11,162 bases of DNA from Zoogloea sp. GTDB taxonomy: Bacteria; Pseudomonadota; Gammaproteobacteria; Burkholderiales; Rhodocyclaceae. Location: assembly GCA_016790385.1 (NCBI GenBank), contig JAEUNV010000248.1, positions 1 through 11,162 of the forward strand, given 5' to 3'. The notes below the pieces were generated by a model that saw nothing but the letters and a program-made list of their open reading frames with translations, had not been told where the DNA came from and made no database searches. The position numbers were made by a program, and so were the translations under genes. Shown one piece after another: positions 1-7,251 of the stretch (position 1 is its first letter; every line of letters starts with the position of its first letter).

Positions 1-110
1 TGGGTGAGCAGCAGGGTGGCACACCCGGCCCGTGCCGCTGCCAGCGCGGCTTCAGTGCCGGCATGGCCGCCGCCGACAACGATCACGTCGAATCGGGTGG
101 GATGGAGCAT
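1..110 (-). CDS. mnmG: MnmG (GidA), tRNA U34 carboxymethylaminomethyl-modifying enzyme subunit, N-terminal fragment
   Basis: Only the first 36 complete codons are in the window; the gene continues past the left edge. The peptide begins [20 protein letters not shown], followed by an alanine-rich helix and LLLT. This is the FAD-binding Rossmann motif of MnmG ([10 protein letters not shown]; the glycine cluster is at residues 13-18), and HAGTE is characteristic of this family. With MnmE, MnmG adds the aminomethyl or carboxymethylaminomethyl group to the wobble uridine of certain tRNAs, in the cytosol. The start is the ATG at 110-108 and fits the usual MnmG N-terminus. Upstream on the minus strand there is no good Shine-Dalgarno sequence; the preceding bases are pyrimidine-rich. 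The gene is divergent from the kinase operon. The family call is secure despite the short fragment. Confidence 0.94.
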   Translation of the reverse strand, partial: MLHPTRFDVIVVGGGHAGTEAALAAARAGCATLLLT

Positions 111-326
111 GGGAAAACCGGGGAAGGTGAATCGGGGGAGCCGAATGATACGACCTTGCGCTGCAAAAATACAGCGCCGTACACTGCCTCGCTTGGGAAA
201 AGCGGCGGATTTACAAAGGCTTATCCCGATATCACAGGTGCTTCCCGGAAGGCCCGGCGGCAGGCGTACACACCGAGGGGCCGGCAAGACCTCGCCAGTT
301 CTGCAGGCCTGTTTGCGCGGGGTACA

Positions 327-355
327 AAGTTTGCGCCCTCCCACCTCAAGTTTGC
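327..355 (+). repeat. Tandem AAGTTTGC repeat, 21-bp period
   Basis: The octamer AAGTTTGC occurs at 327-334 and again at 348-355, exactly 21 bp apart, close to two helical turns. The contexts are ACAAAGTTTGCGCC and CTCAAGTTTGCCCG. The spacing would place both copies on the same DNA face, as in a tandem operator. The second copy is also the upstream box of the sigma-28-like match. Function is inferred; the repeat is directly visible. Confidence 0.4.
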
Positions 356-372
356 CCGAGGAAGTCCGTTGA
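346..372 (+). promoter_or_regulatory. Possible sigma-28 (FliA)-like promoter for the kinase operon
   Basis: TCAAGTTT at 346-353 matches 7 of 8 bases of the FliA upstream box TAAAGTTT. After an 11-nt spacer, TCCGTTGA at 365-372 matches 5 of 8 bases of GCCGATAA. The spacing is the FliA consensus of 11, but the downstream box is weak. If it is used, transcription would start near 380 and give a leader of about 155 nt before the ATG at 535. This would tie the operon to the motility/chemotaxis regulon. It is a pattern match only. Confidence 0.28.
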
Positions 373-389
373 GGCTTGCGAGAAAAGGG

Positions 390-434
390 CTGCGGCCGGT
401 AGGGCATGGCGTGCTGCAAGGGCTATGGCCGCAG
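390..434 (+). other. Inverted repeat, possible leader hairpin of the kinase operon
   Basis: CTGCGGCC at 390-397 is perfectly complementary to GGCCGCAG at 427-434, with a 29-nt loop between. If transcribed from the upstream candidate promoter it would form a GC-rich stem in the leader. No U-tract follows (the next bases are ATATCAAACC), so it is not a normal intrinsic terminator. No known riboswitch class was recognised. Confidence 0.3.
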
Positions 435-521
435 ATATCAAACCACACGACTGTTGTCCGACCTGGCATGTTCCGTCTCGGGCACATCTGGCGAATCCCC
501 GCCGGGATGCAGGGGGATCAG

Positions 522-527
522 AAAAGG
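522..527 (+). promoter_or_regulatory. Ribosome binding site that decides the hybrid kinase start
   Basis: AAAAGG at 522-527 lies 7 nt before the ATG at 535. It supports that start over the in-frame ATG at 406, whose 43-codon extension has atypical, rare-codon-rich content and is Cys-rich without any domain. Confidence 0.6.
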
Positions 528-534
528 CCTTTCC

Positions 535-3500
535 ATGACCCATCCGTCGGAATCTCCTTCCGATGATCCGGTGCAGCGCACACCGGGGGCTGTCTCTGAG
601 TCGGCCGCTGATGGGGTGTCTCCTGCCCGCAGCATTGAGCAGGAGCGCAACTTCCTCAAGACGCTGGTTCGGGCTCTTCCCGATCTGGTGTGGCTGAAGA
701 ACCCCGACGGGGTCTATCTGGCCTGCAATCCCCGTTTCGAGCGCCTTTACAACGCCCGGGAGGCCGACATCGTGGGCCGCACCGACTACGATTTCGTACC
801 GTGGGGTGTGGCTGATTTCTTCCGGAGAAATGATCTGGCGGCGATCCATGCCGGGCAACCGGTGCGCAACGAGGAGGAGCTGGTCTTTGCCGCGGATGGT
901 CACCGGGAGCGGGTAGAGACGCTCAAGACGCCGATGTACGACGACGAGGGGCGGCTGGTTGGCGTCCTCGGTGTGGCGCGGGATATCACCGACGCCCGGC
1001 GCGCCCAGGAGGCGTTGCGCGAGCGGGAGGATATCTTTTCAAGCATCGTCGGTCAGGCGGCGGACTCGATCGCCCTGGTGGATGCCAGTAATGGTGGTTT
1101 TGTGGAGTTCAACGAGGCGGCCCATTGCAACCTCGGATATAGCAGGGCGGCTTTCGCGAATCTGACGATTGCGGACATCGACTGTGAACTGAGTCCGACG
1201 CGGTTGTCGGAGTGCGTCGCGCAGATGCTGAACCCGGAAGGGCTCACCATCGAAACACGCCATCGCCACAAGGATGGCACGGTGCGGGATGTGCGCGTGC
1301 GCGCGCGCGGCATCACCTTGCGGGATGGGCGTCGATATCTTGCGGCGATCTGGAGCGACATCACCGAAAGCAGGCAGGCCGAGCTTCGCCTGCGCCGGGC
1401 CAATCGTGCCCTGCGCACGGTCAGTGAATGCAATCAGGCGCTGGCGAGGGCGAGTGATGAGCAAACGCTGTTGCAGGATATCTGCCGCCTGATGCTGGAG
1501 TTCGGTGGCTTTCGCATGGCCTGGATCGGCTACGCCCAAAACGACCCCGAAAATAGCGTGCGCCCCATGGCTGAGGCTGGAGGCGCTGCAGATTACCTCC
1601 ACTCGGTGCTCATTTCCTGGGGGGATACGCCGGCGGGGCAGGGGCCCACTGGTACCGCGATCCGCGAAGGGCGTCCGGTGACCTGCCACGACTTCCACAC
1701 TGATCAACGCTTCTTGCCGTGGCGTGAGGTGGCCATCGAGCGTGGTTTCCGATCGTCCTGTGCGCTGCCGCTGCTCACGGCAGAAGGCGATTGTTTCGGC
1801 GCGCTGTCGGTCTATGCGACGGAGGCACACGCCTTCGATGAGGAGGAGATCCGTCTGTTAACGGATCTCAGTGGCGACTTGGCGTTTGGAATCCGGGCCC
1901 TGCGTGACCGGATCGCCCGGGACGAAGCCCAGCGGCGCCAGCGGGCGGCCGAGCAGCAGTTGCGACACCTGGTCGAGGCCAGCCCGACCGTCCTGTATGC
2001 ACTCCGGGTGGTGGGTGGGCAGACGGTGCCGGTGATGGTCGGTGACAACATCCTGCGCATCCTCGGTTACGAGCCCGCCGATGTCCTGAAGCCCGGTTGG
2101 TGGGAGGCGCGCATCCATCCCGAAGATCGCGCTGCGGCGGTGGAGCAGGCGCAGCGTCTGCCCCGGGTTGGACAGGTTTCCCATGAGTACCGATTTGCCC
2201 GCGGTGACGGCACCTATATCTGGGTGCGGGATGAGCTCAGGCTTGAGCGGGCGGCGCCGGACGATCTGGAGATCGTTGGCGCGTGGACTGACATCACCGC
2301 ACGTCGTCGGGTCGAGGTGGCGCTCGCTACCCAGCGCCATGTGCTTGAAATGGTGGCGTCCGGGGCGAGTTTGGGCAGCACCCTGGATAGCCTGGCGAGA
2401 GGTGTCGAGGCCCAGTTGAGTGGCGTGCGCGTGTCGATCCTGCTGCTCGACCCCGATGGGGTGCATCTTCGCCATGGGGCGGCACCCAGTTTGCCGGAGG
2501 CTTACAACCGTGCCATCGACGGGATCGCCATTGGCGAAGGGGTGGGTTCCTGCGGCACGGCCGCCTGGCGGGGCGAGTCGGTCGTCGTCGAGGACGTCGC
2601 CCACGACCCCCTGTGGGCGCCCTTCACCGACCTGGCTGAGCGCTATTCAGTCGTGGCCTGTTGGTCCTATCCGATCTTCAGCCGTGATGGCGGTGTGCTG
2701 GGCACCTTCGCGCTCTATCCTGCAACGGCGTCACTGCCGACAGAGGCGCATCTGGAACAGGTCGCGCTGGCCACGGATGTGGCCGCCATTGCCATCACCC
2801 GACATCGGGAGGAGTCCGCTTTGCGGCGCAGCGAGGCCCGCTTCCGGCAGCTCTTCGAGGTGGCCCCGATGCCTCTCGCCCTCGTGGATGAAGACGGGAC
2901 GGTGCTGGATCTCAATCGCAGCTTCACCGAAACCTTGGGCTACACCCGCTCCGACGTGCCCGACATGGAAACCTGGTGGAAGCTCGCCTACCCGGATTCC
3001 GAGTATCGGAACTGGGCCCGAGCCACCTGGATTGCGGCCATTCGTGAGGCCGGTGTCCATCAGCGGGCGGTGGAGCCTCTGGAGTTTCGCATCACCTGCC
3101 GGACGGCAGACGTGCGAACCCTGATGGCGTCCGGGGCACTGGTGGGCAACAGCCTCTTGGCAAGCTTTTTCGACGTTACCGAGATCCGTAAGCTCGATGC
3201 GCAGCTTGAGCTGTACCACCAGCATCTCGAAGACCTGGTGGCGGAACGCACCCTGCAATTGGCGGACGCAAGGCGGAAGGCCGAGTCGGCCAGCGAGGCC
3301 AAGACGGCCTTTCTTGCCAACATGAGCCACGAGATCCGGACTCCGATGAACGCGATTCTCGGCCTCGCCCGACTGCTCGAGCGCAGCCCCCTGGACGCCA
3401 CCCAGCAGGACCGCCTTGGCAAGATCCGCAGCGCAGGCAGCCACCTCCTGTCGATCATCAACGATATCCTCGACATCTCTAAGATCGAGGCGGGCAAGCT

Positions 3501-4833
3501 GACCCTGGAAGCCATCGATTTCTCGCCGGGGGTGCTGTTCAACCAGGCCCATTCCCTGATCCAAGAGCGTCTGGCCGCGAAGCATCTGGCATTTCGCAGC
3601 GACGTGGATGGTTTGCCCGCGGTGTTGCGTGGTGACGTGACCCGCCTGCGACAAGCCTTGCTCAATTACTTGAGCAACGCGGTGAAGTTCACCGACCACG
3701 GTTGCGTGAGCCTTCAGGCACGGGTGCTGGACGAGCGGAAGGACGATCTGCTGATCCGCTTCGAAGTCATCGATACCGGGATAGGCATTGCACCTGAGCA
3801 GCTGCCTCGCCTGTTTCAGTCCTTCGAGCAGGCGGATGCGTCGACGACCCGTCGCTATGGCGGGACGGGGCTGGGCCTGGCCTTGACCCGCCGTCTGGCC
3901 GAACTGATGGGCGGGGAGGCGGGTGTGGACAGCGTGCCCGGCCACGGCAGTTGCTTCTGGTTCACCGCTCGTCTGACCAAGCGCCCGGGCGCGACCCTGC
4001 TCCAGCGCACGTCCGGGGGGGCCACGGCGCTGGCCGACGCGGCCCTCAGTCTGAAGGGTTCCCGTGTCCTGCTGGTGGAGGACAACCTCCTCAACCAGGA
4101 GGTTGCGGTGGAAATGCTCGGTGAGCTGGGGATCATCACCGACCGGGCCGTCAACGGCGCGGAAGCCGTCGAACTGGCTCGCGTCAATGCTTACCGGGTG
4201 ATTCTCATGGATATGCAGATGCCGGTAATGGACGGCCTGGAGGCGACCCGGCGCATTCGCCAGCTGGCGGGCGGCAATCAGGTTCCGATCGTGGCCATGA
4301 CAGCCAACGCCTTCGATGAGAATCAGGAGGCCTGCATGGCGGCGGGAATGAATGATTTCCTGACCAAGCCGGTGGAGCCAGAGGCCTTGTCCCGCATGCT
4401 GCTGAAGTGGCAGTCGGGGGGCGGCCCGGTTGCGCAACAGCCCCTTTCCCCGGGGCTCTCCCCCGCCGGGCATGCCACCGATCTCGACGTGGCGAGCGGG
4501 CTGCGTATTGTCCGGGGCAAGTGGCCGATCTATCTGAGGTTGCTGAATATCTTTATCGAGACTCATGGGGACGCAGCCGAGCGCTTCACCGCCAGCCTTG
4601 CCGCGGGTGACGTGCAGGAGATCGCTCGACTGGCCCATTCCCTCGCCAGCGCGGCGGGCAATATCGGGGCGCAACGGGTGAGCGCTCTGGCCCGCATGGT
4701 CTGCGAGGCTGTGCGGGGAGAGGCCTCCCCGGAAGAGCTTGCGGACCTGCTGACAGGCCAGGGGCAGGCCCTTCACGATCTGTACAAGGCCATTCGTGCC
4801 CAGCTTGCCCGCGGCTCCGGGGGGGAGCCATGA
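535..4833 (+). CDS. Soluble multi-sensor hybrid histidine kinase (4 PAS, 2 GAF, HisKA, HATPase, REC, HPt)
   Basis: A 1432-residue sensor kinase with no signal peptide or membrane segment, so probably cytosolic. Approximate order: disordered N-terminus 1-36, PAS1 37-155, PAS2 165-278, GAF1 295-457, PAS3 473-590, GAF2 603-757 (with the SCGTAAW and ACWSYPI motifs common in signalling GAFs), PAS4 765-885, coiled coil with VAERT 886-920, HisKA with phospho-acceptor His932 (SHEIRTPMN), HATPase with N-box Asn1048, G1 DTGIGI from Asp1080 and G2 GGTGLGL, REC 1174-1290 (acidic pair Glu1182/Asp1183, phospho-acceptor Asp1226, Thr1256, Lys1278), and HPt 1315-1425 with His1368. The expected phosphorelay is His932 to Asp1226 to His1368 to an external receiver. 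The HPt motif reads [12 protein letters not shown], with alanine where lysine is usual. Ligands are unknown; PAS and GAF domains could bind haem, flavin, small molecules or nothing. It overlaps the next gene by ATGA. Confidence 0.93.
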   Translation: MTHPSESPSDDPVQRTPGAVSESAADGVSPARSIEQERNFLKTLVRALPDLVWLKNPDGVYLACNPRFERLYNAREADIVGRTDYDFVPWGVADFFRRNDLAAIHAGQPVRNEEELVFAADGHRERVETLKTPMYDDEGRLVGVLGVARDITDARRAQEALREREDIFSSIVGQAADSIALVDASNGGFVEFNEAAHCNLGYSRAAFANLTIADIDCELSPTRLSECVAQMLNPEGLTIETRHRHKDGTVRDVRVRARGITLRDGRRYLAAIWSDITESRQAELRLRRANRALRTVSECNQALARASDEQTLLQDICRLMLEFGGFRMAWIGYAQNDPENSVRPMAEAGGAADYLHSVLISWGDTPAGQGPTGTAIREGRPVTCHDFHTDQRFLPWREVAIERGFRSSCALPLLTAEGDCFGALSVYATEAHAFDEEEIRLLTDLSGDLAFGIRALRDRIARDEAQRRQRAAEQQLRHLVEASPTVLYALRVVGGQTVPVMVGDNILRILGYEPADVLKPGWWEARIHPEDRAAAVEQAQRLPRVGQVSHEYRFARGDGTYIWVRDELRLERAAPDDLEIVGAWTDITARRRVEVALATQRHVLEMVASGASLGSTLDSLARGVEAQLSGVRVSILLLDPDGVHLRHGAAPSLPEAYNRAIDGIAIGEGVGSCGTAAWRGESVVVEDVAHDPLWAPFTDLAERYSVVACWSYPIFSRDGGVLGTFALYPATASLPTEAHLEQVALATDVAAIAITRHREESALRRSEARFRQLFEVAPMPLALVDEDGTVLDLNRSFTETLGYTRSDVPDMETWWKLAYPDSEYRNWARATWIAAIREAGVHQRAVEPLEFRITCRTADVRTLMASGALVGNSLLASFFDVTEIRKLDAQLELYHQHLEDLVAERTLQLADARRKAESASEAKTAFLANMSHEIRTPMNAILGLARLLERSPLDATQQDRLGKIRSAGSHLLSIINDILDISKIEAGKLTLEAIDFSPGVLFNQAHSLIQERLAAKHLAFRSDVDGLPAVLRGDVTRLRQALLNYLSNAVKFTDHGCVSLQARVLDERKDDLLIRFEVIDTGIGIAPEQLPRLFQSFEQADASTTRRYGGTGLGLALTRRLAELMGGEAGVDSVPGHGSCFWFTARLTKRPGATLLQRTSGGATALADAALSLKGSRVLLVEDNLLNQEVAVEMLGELGIITDRAVNGAEAVELARVNAYRVILMDMQMPVMDGLEATRRIRQLAGGNQVPIVAMTANAFDENQEACMAAGMNDFLTKPVEPEALSRMLLKWQSGGGPVAQQPLSPGLSPAGHATDLDVASGLRIVRGKWPIYLRLLNIFIETHGDAAERFTASLAAGDVQEIARLAHSLASAAGNIGAQRVSALARMVCEAVRGEASPEELADLLTGQGQALHDLYKAIRAQLARGSGGEP
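4819..4825 (+). promoter_or_regulatory. G7 tract at the kinase gene junction, likely ribosome binding site
   Basis: Seven consecutive G residues end 4 nt before the ATG of the hemerythrin kinase at 4830. They lie inside the last codons of the hybrid kinase. Part of the tract can pair with the anti-Shine-Dalgarno sequence. With the ATGA overlap, this suggests the second kinase is translated by coupling to the first. Confidence 0.45.
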
Positions 4834-6272
4834 GCGGCAAGGCGCGGATCGCACCCTTTTGCTGGGCGGCTTACTTCGAAACCGGCTTTGGAGAGGTCGA
4901 TGCCCAGCACCACAAGCTTGTCGATCTGATCAACGCTCTGGCCCAGCGCGCGACCACGGGCGCCGCGATCCAGCCGGCGGAACTGGCGCATGTGCTGGAT
5001 GGGCTAGGCAGCTACGCGGCCCATCATTTCAGCACCGAAGAGGCCCTGATGGAGCGCGTCGGTCTCGACCCGCGTCACATCCGCGCCCATCGCCAGAGCC
5101 ACTCGGACTTCGTCGCCCAGGTGGAGGCGATGCGGGGTACGGCTGATCCGACCCGGGCGGTATCCGTGCTATACCGTTTCGTCACCAGCTGGCTCACCTT
5201 CCACATCCTCGACACCGACCAGAGCATGGCCCGGCAACTGCGGGACGTGCAGGGGGGCGCCACCCCGCAGGCGGCATTCGAGGCGGCCTCCGGCCCGGGC
5301 AGTGACCCGGGCAACATGGCCCTGATCGCCGCCGTCCGTAACCTGCTCGGCCTTGTGGCCGAGCGCAACGGCGAGCTTGCCCGGATCAATGCCCGTCTTG
5401 AACAAAGGGTGGCCGAGCGGACGGCGGAGTTGAGCGCCGCCAATCAGACTCTGCGACAGACGCTGGAGTCGCTCCAGGAGACGCGCGTCCGCCTGCTCGA
5501 GGCCGACAAACTGGCTGCCGTCGGGCAGCTGGCGGCCGGCGTGGCCCACGAAATCAATACGCCCCTCGGTTACGTAGCCTCCAACCTGGGTACGCTGCGC
5601 GAATACGCAGAACGCCTGCTCGCACTGGCGGATACGGCAGAGCGGCTGGTTTCCGCTGGCGCCGGAGCCGATGTGTGGGCCGCGGCTCGCAGCGGCACCG
5701 ACCTGGACTTCATCCGCGAGGATCTCCCCACTCTGGTGGCCGAATCGAATCGGGGCTTGGGCCAGGTATCGGACATCATTCATGCCCTCCAGGATTTCGC
5801 CAGTCCGGGGCCGACCGAGACGCGCGAGCTGCCACCCGGGCAAATTCTCGAAGAGGCCATCCATGCCACCCAGGCCAGCCGTCGGCCGGGGCAGGCCCTT
5901 GTCCGCAGCTACGGAGCGCTCCCCGTCCTGCATGGCAATCCAACCCTGCTGGTGGAGGCCTTCAAGGCCTTGCTCGACAATGCCGTCCAGGCCTTGCAGG
6001 GCACCGTTGGCACCATCGTGGTCCGGGCCATGCCCGTGGGCGAAAGCCTGGTGGTTGAGGTGGAGGATGATGGCTGCGGTATGGACGAAGCCACCCGGGC
6101 CCGCATCTTCGAACCCTTCTTCACCACCCGCCCGGTGGGGCAGGGGCGTGGGCTCGGCCTGTCATCCGCGTACCGAATTGTGCTCTGCCACGGTGGGAGC
6201 CTGGAAGTGAGCAGTACCCTGGGGAAGGGCAGCTGCTTCCGGGTGACACTGCCACTGTTGGCGCCGGCCTGA
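4830..6272 (+). CDS. Bacteriohemerythrin-histidine kinase fusion protein
   Basis: A 480-residue soluble kinase. Residues 10-140 form a hemerythrin domain with the full di-iron ligand set: His27 (AQHHKL), His66 and Glu70 (HHFSTEE), His87 and His91 (HRQSH), and His125 with Asp130 (HILDTD). In this family that set binds O2 reversibly at a di-iron centre, so an oxygen or redox input is likely. Residues 165-225 form a helical linker with VAERTAEL. The kinase core has phospho-acceptor His240 ([13 protein letters not shown]), N-box Asn384 (LLDNAVQAL), G1 DDGCGM at 413-418, the FEPFFTT motif and G2 GRGLGLS near 439-445. It has no receiver or HPt domain, so it must signal to a separate receiver; the nearest is the REC of the preceding hybrid kinase. 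The start ATG overlaps the upstream stop (ATGA). That the two proteins cooperate is inferred from this coupling. Confidence 0.94.
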   Translation: MSGKARIAPFCWAAYFETGFGEVDAQHHKLVDLINALAQRATTGAAIQPAELAHVLDGLGSYAAHHFSTEEALMERVGLDPRHIRAHRQSHSDFVAQVEAMRGTADPTRAVSVLYRFVTSWLTFHILDTDQSMARQLRDVQGGATPQAAFEAASGPGSDPGNMALIAAVRNLLGLVAERNGELARINARLEQRVAERTAELSAANQTLRQTLESLQETRVRLLEADKLAAVGQLAAGVAHEINTPLGYVASNLGTLREYAERLLALADTAERLVSAGAGADVWAAARSGTDLDFIREDLPTLVAESNRGLGQVSDIIHALQDFASPGPTETRELPPGQILEEAIHATQASRRPGQALVRSYGALPVLHGNPTLLVEAFKALLDNAVQALQGTVGTIVVRAMPVGESLVVEVEDDGCGMDEATRARIFEPFFTTRPVGQGRGLGLSSAYRIVLCHGGSLEVSSTLGKGSCFRVTLPLLAPA

Positions 6273-6276
6273 AAGA

Positions 6277-6304
6277 CTTGAACCCGGCCTGGGCCGGGTT
6301 CAAG
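6277..6304. terminator. Hairpin between convergent genes, probable bidirectional terminator
   Basis: CTTGAACCCGGCC (6277-6289) and its exact complement (6292-6304) form a 13-bp perfect inverted repeat with 2 unpaired central bases (effective loop of about 4). It starts 5 nt after the hemerythrin kinase stop and lies between that gene and the convergent htpX stop. The plus-strand downstream sequence (GTGGTCGG) has no U-tract. On the minus strand a weak TCTTTC follows. Stem strength and location support a terminator or transcript-end barrier, though neither side has a classical U-run. Confidence 0.65.
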
Positions 6305-6327
6305 GTGGTCGGACTGGGGAGAAGTGG

Positions 6328-7179
6328 TCAGCGTCCCGAGGCCAGTGCCCGCAGGCGGGCAACACGCTCTTCGGTTGCCGGGTGAGTACTGAACAGGCCG
6401 CGCAGGCCGCCGCCCGAGAGCGGATTCATGATCATCATCTGGCCGGTTTCCGGATGGGCTTCGGCGGTCGGCATCGGAATGCCGCGGGCAAAGGCGTCGA
6501 TCTTCAGAAGCGCATCGGCAAGGGCATGGGGATCACCGGCGATTTCCGCTCCCCCGCGATCCGCCTCGAATTCCCGGGCGCGGGAGATTGCCATCTGGAT
6601 CAGGCTGGCCGCCAGGGGCGCGAGCAGGGCCACCGCGATCGACGCAATGGGGTTGCCCGGCCTTCCGTTCTCGTCACGCCCGCCAAAGAACATCGCGAAG
6701 TTGGCGAGGGCCGAGATGGCGCCAGCCATGGTCGCGGAGATGGTCGAGATCAGGATGTCCCGGTGCTTCACATGGGCCAGCTCGTGGGCCATCACGCCGC
6801 GCAGCTCGCGCGCGCTGAGCATTTGCAGGATGCCCGTGGTGGCGGCCACGGCGGCGTTGTCGGGATTGCGTCCGGTGGCGAAGGCGTTGGGCTGGTCTTC
6901 GTGAATGATGTAAACCTTGGGCATCGGCAGCTGGGCACGCCCGGCCAGCTCTCGCACCATGTTGTAGAGGTAGGGGGAGCTGGTTTCATCCACTTCCTGC
7001 GCGTTGTACATGCGCAGGACCATTTTGTCGGAAAACCAGTAGGAAAAGACATTCATCGCGCCGCCGAAAACGAGGGCGAGGAGCATTCCCGACTTGCCGC
7101 CGATCATGGCGCCGATCGCGCCGAAGAGCGCGATGATCCCCGCCATGAGGATGGAAGTCTTGAGCCAATTGCCGAGCAT
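6328..7179 (-). CDS. htpX: HtpX, membrane-bound zinc metalloprotease (M48B)
   Basis: A 283-residue protein, close to the usual HtpX length of about 290. HtpX is an inner-membrane protease that degrades damaged membrane proteins together with FtsH, with its active site facing the cytosol. The zinc motif HELAH is at 132-136 (in [13 protein letters not shown]), and Glu203 in AREFEAD is the likely third ligand. Hydrophobic segments lie near 7-26, 30-48, 145-165 and 178-197, matching the four-segment HtpX layout. The conserved [10 protein letters not shown] is at 97-106 and [11 protein letters not shown] is near the C-terminus. The start is the ATG at 7179-7177, preceded by an AAAGGACGGA Shine-Dalgarno region. 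It lies 67 bp downstream of fmt on the same strand. A sigma-32-type promoter and a leader hairpin sit in this gap, consistent with its known heat-shock control in E. coli. Confidence 0.97.
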   Translation of the reverse strand: MLGNWLKTSILMAGIIALFGAIGAMIGGKSGMLLALVFGGAMNVFSYWFSDKMVLRMYNAQEVDETSSPYLYNMVRELAGRAQLPMPKVYIIHEDQPNAFATGRNPDNAAVAATTGILQMLSARELRGVMAHELAHVKHRDILISTISATMAGAISALANFAMFFGGRDENGRPGNPIASIAVALLAPLAASLIQMAISRAREFEADRGGAEIAGDPHALADALLKIDAFARGIPMPTAEAHPETGQMMIMNPLSGGGLRGLFSTHPATEERVARLRALASGR

Positions 7180-7186
7180 TGTGTTT

Positions 7187-7219
7187 ATCCGTCCTTTCGG
7201 GTGAATGCGGAAAGCGGAT
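7187..7219 (-). promoter_or_regulatory. htpX leader hairpin burying the Shine-Dalgarno sequence (candidate RNA thermometer)
   Basis: On the minus-strand transcript, AUCCG (7219-7215) pairs with CGGAU (7191-7187), and CUUUC (7214-7210) pairs with GAAAG (7198-7194). The loop is 11 nt (7209-7199), and a GA bulge (7193-7192) lies on the 3' side. The Shine-Dalgarno region AAAGGACGGA (7197-7188) is contained in the 3' arm, and the ATG begins 7 nt after the stem. A moderately stable, bulged, partly A-U helix over the ribosome site ahead of a heat-shock gene is the design of known RNA thermometers. It matches neither the ROSE nor the strict fourU class. If transcription starts downstream of 7219, the outer helix would be shortened. 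Confidence 0.5.
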
Positions 7220-7244
7220 GTTTAGATGGGGTGAATGGCGAAAG
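7199..7244. repeat. Imperfect direct repeat in the fmt-htpX gap
   Basis: GGGTGAATGCGGAAAG (7199-7214) and GGGTGAATGGCGAAAG (7229-7244) agree at 14 of 16 bases, 30 bp apart. The right copy spans the spacer and downstream box of the sigma-32-type promoter. The left copy makes up the loop and one arm of the leader hairpin. It could be a regulator site or a local duplication. Confidence 0.5.
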
Positions 7245-7251
7245 ATTCAAT
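7224..7251 (-). promoter_or_regulatory. Sigma-32 (heat-shock) type promoter for htpX
   Basis: On the minus strand, ATTGAAT (7251-7245) contains the TTGAA core of the sigma-32 upstream box CTTGAAA. After 13 nt comes CCCCATCT (7231-7224), a full match to CCCCATNT. Spacing is within the known range. Transcription would start near 7218-7215, giving a leader of roughly 36-40 nt. The upstream box includes the fmt stop codon TGA (7249-7247), so htpX can be transcribed apart from def-fmt. htpX is a known sigma-32 target in E. coli, which agrees. Confidence 0.65.

Larger units (their letters stand above)
111..534. other. Divergent intergenic region between mnmG and the kinase operon
   Basis: This 424-bp gap has no ORF I accept. 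The open frames that cross it have irregular codon use (AGA, AGG, CGA, ACA and GGA clustered in the frame at 406-534) and no recognisable protein. It must hold the promoters for mnmG (minus) and the kinase pair (plus). I found no convincing sigma-70 pair for either. Visible structures are a 6-bp inverted repeat GCGCTG/CAGCGC with an 8-nt A-rich loop (158-177), a tandem AAGTTTGC repeat (327-355), a sigma-28-like match (346-372), an 8-bp inverted repeat (390-434), a 6-bp inverted repeat ATCCCC/GGGGAT (495-518), and a 10-bp palindrome AAAGGCCTTT (523-532) that overlaps the kinase ribosome binding site. Confidence 0.7.

Noticed and set aside
221..229. TTATCCCGA, resembling a DnaA box, near mnmG (a gene often close to replication origins)
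   Set aside because: Two of nine bases differ from TTATCCACA, and I saw no cluster of further boxes or AT-rich unwinding element.
221..487. An 88-codon minus-strand open frame and overlapping plus-strand frames in the mnmG-kinase gap
   Set aside because: No family resemblance, no ribosome binding site and irregular codon use; most likely chance openness in GC-rich DNA.
523..532. Palindrome AAAGGCCTTT at the hybrid kinase ribosome site
   Set aside because: With no loop it cannot make a useful RNA hairpin, and a 10-bp palindrome alone is weak evidence for an operator.
406..534. An upstream in-frame ATG (406) for the hybrid kinase, adding 43 residues
   Set aside because: The extension is rich in rare codons (AGA, AGG, CGA, ACA), has no domain, and the ATG at 535 has a better-placed AAAAGG.
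1289..1309. Alternating purine-pyrimidine (GC) tract that could adopt Z-DNA
   Set aside because: It lies in the PAS2 coding sequence and is explained by a Val-Arg-Val-Arg-Ala-Arg run in GC-rich codons.
2731..4854. A 707-codon minus-strand open frame antisense to the hybrid kinase
   Set aside because: It is a GC-rich shadow of a gene with complete, recognisable domains; its protein has no motif or plausible composition.
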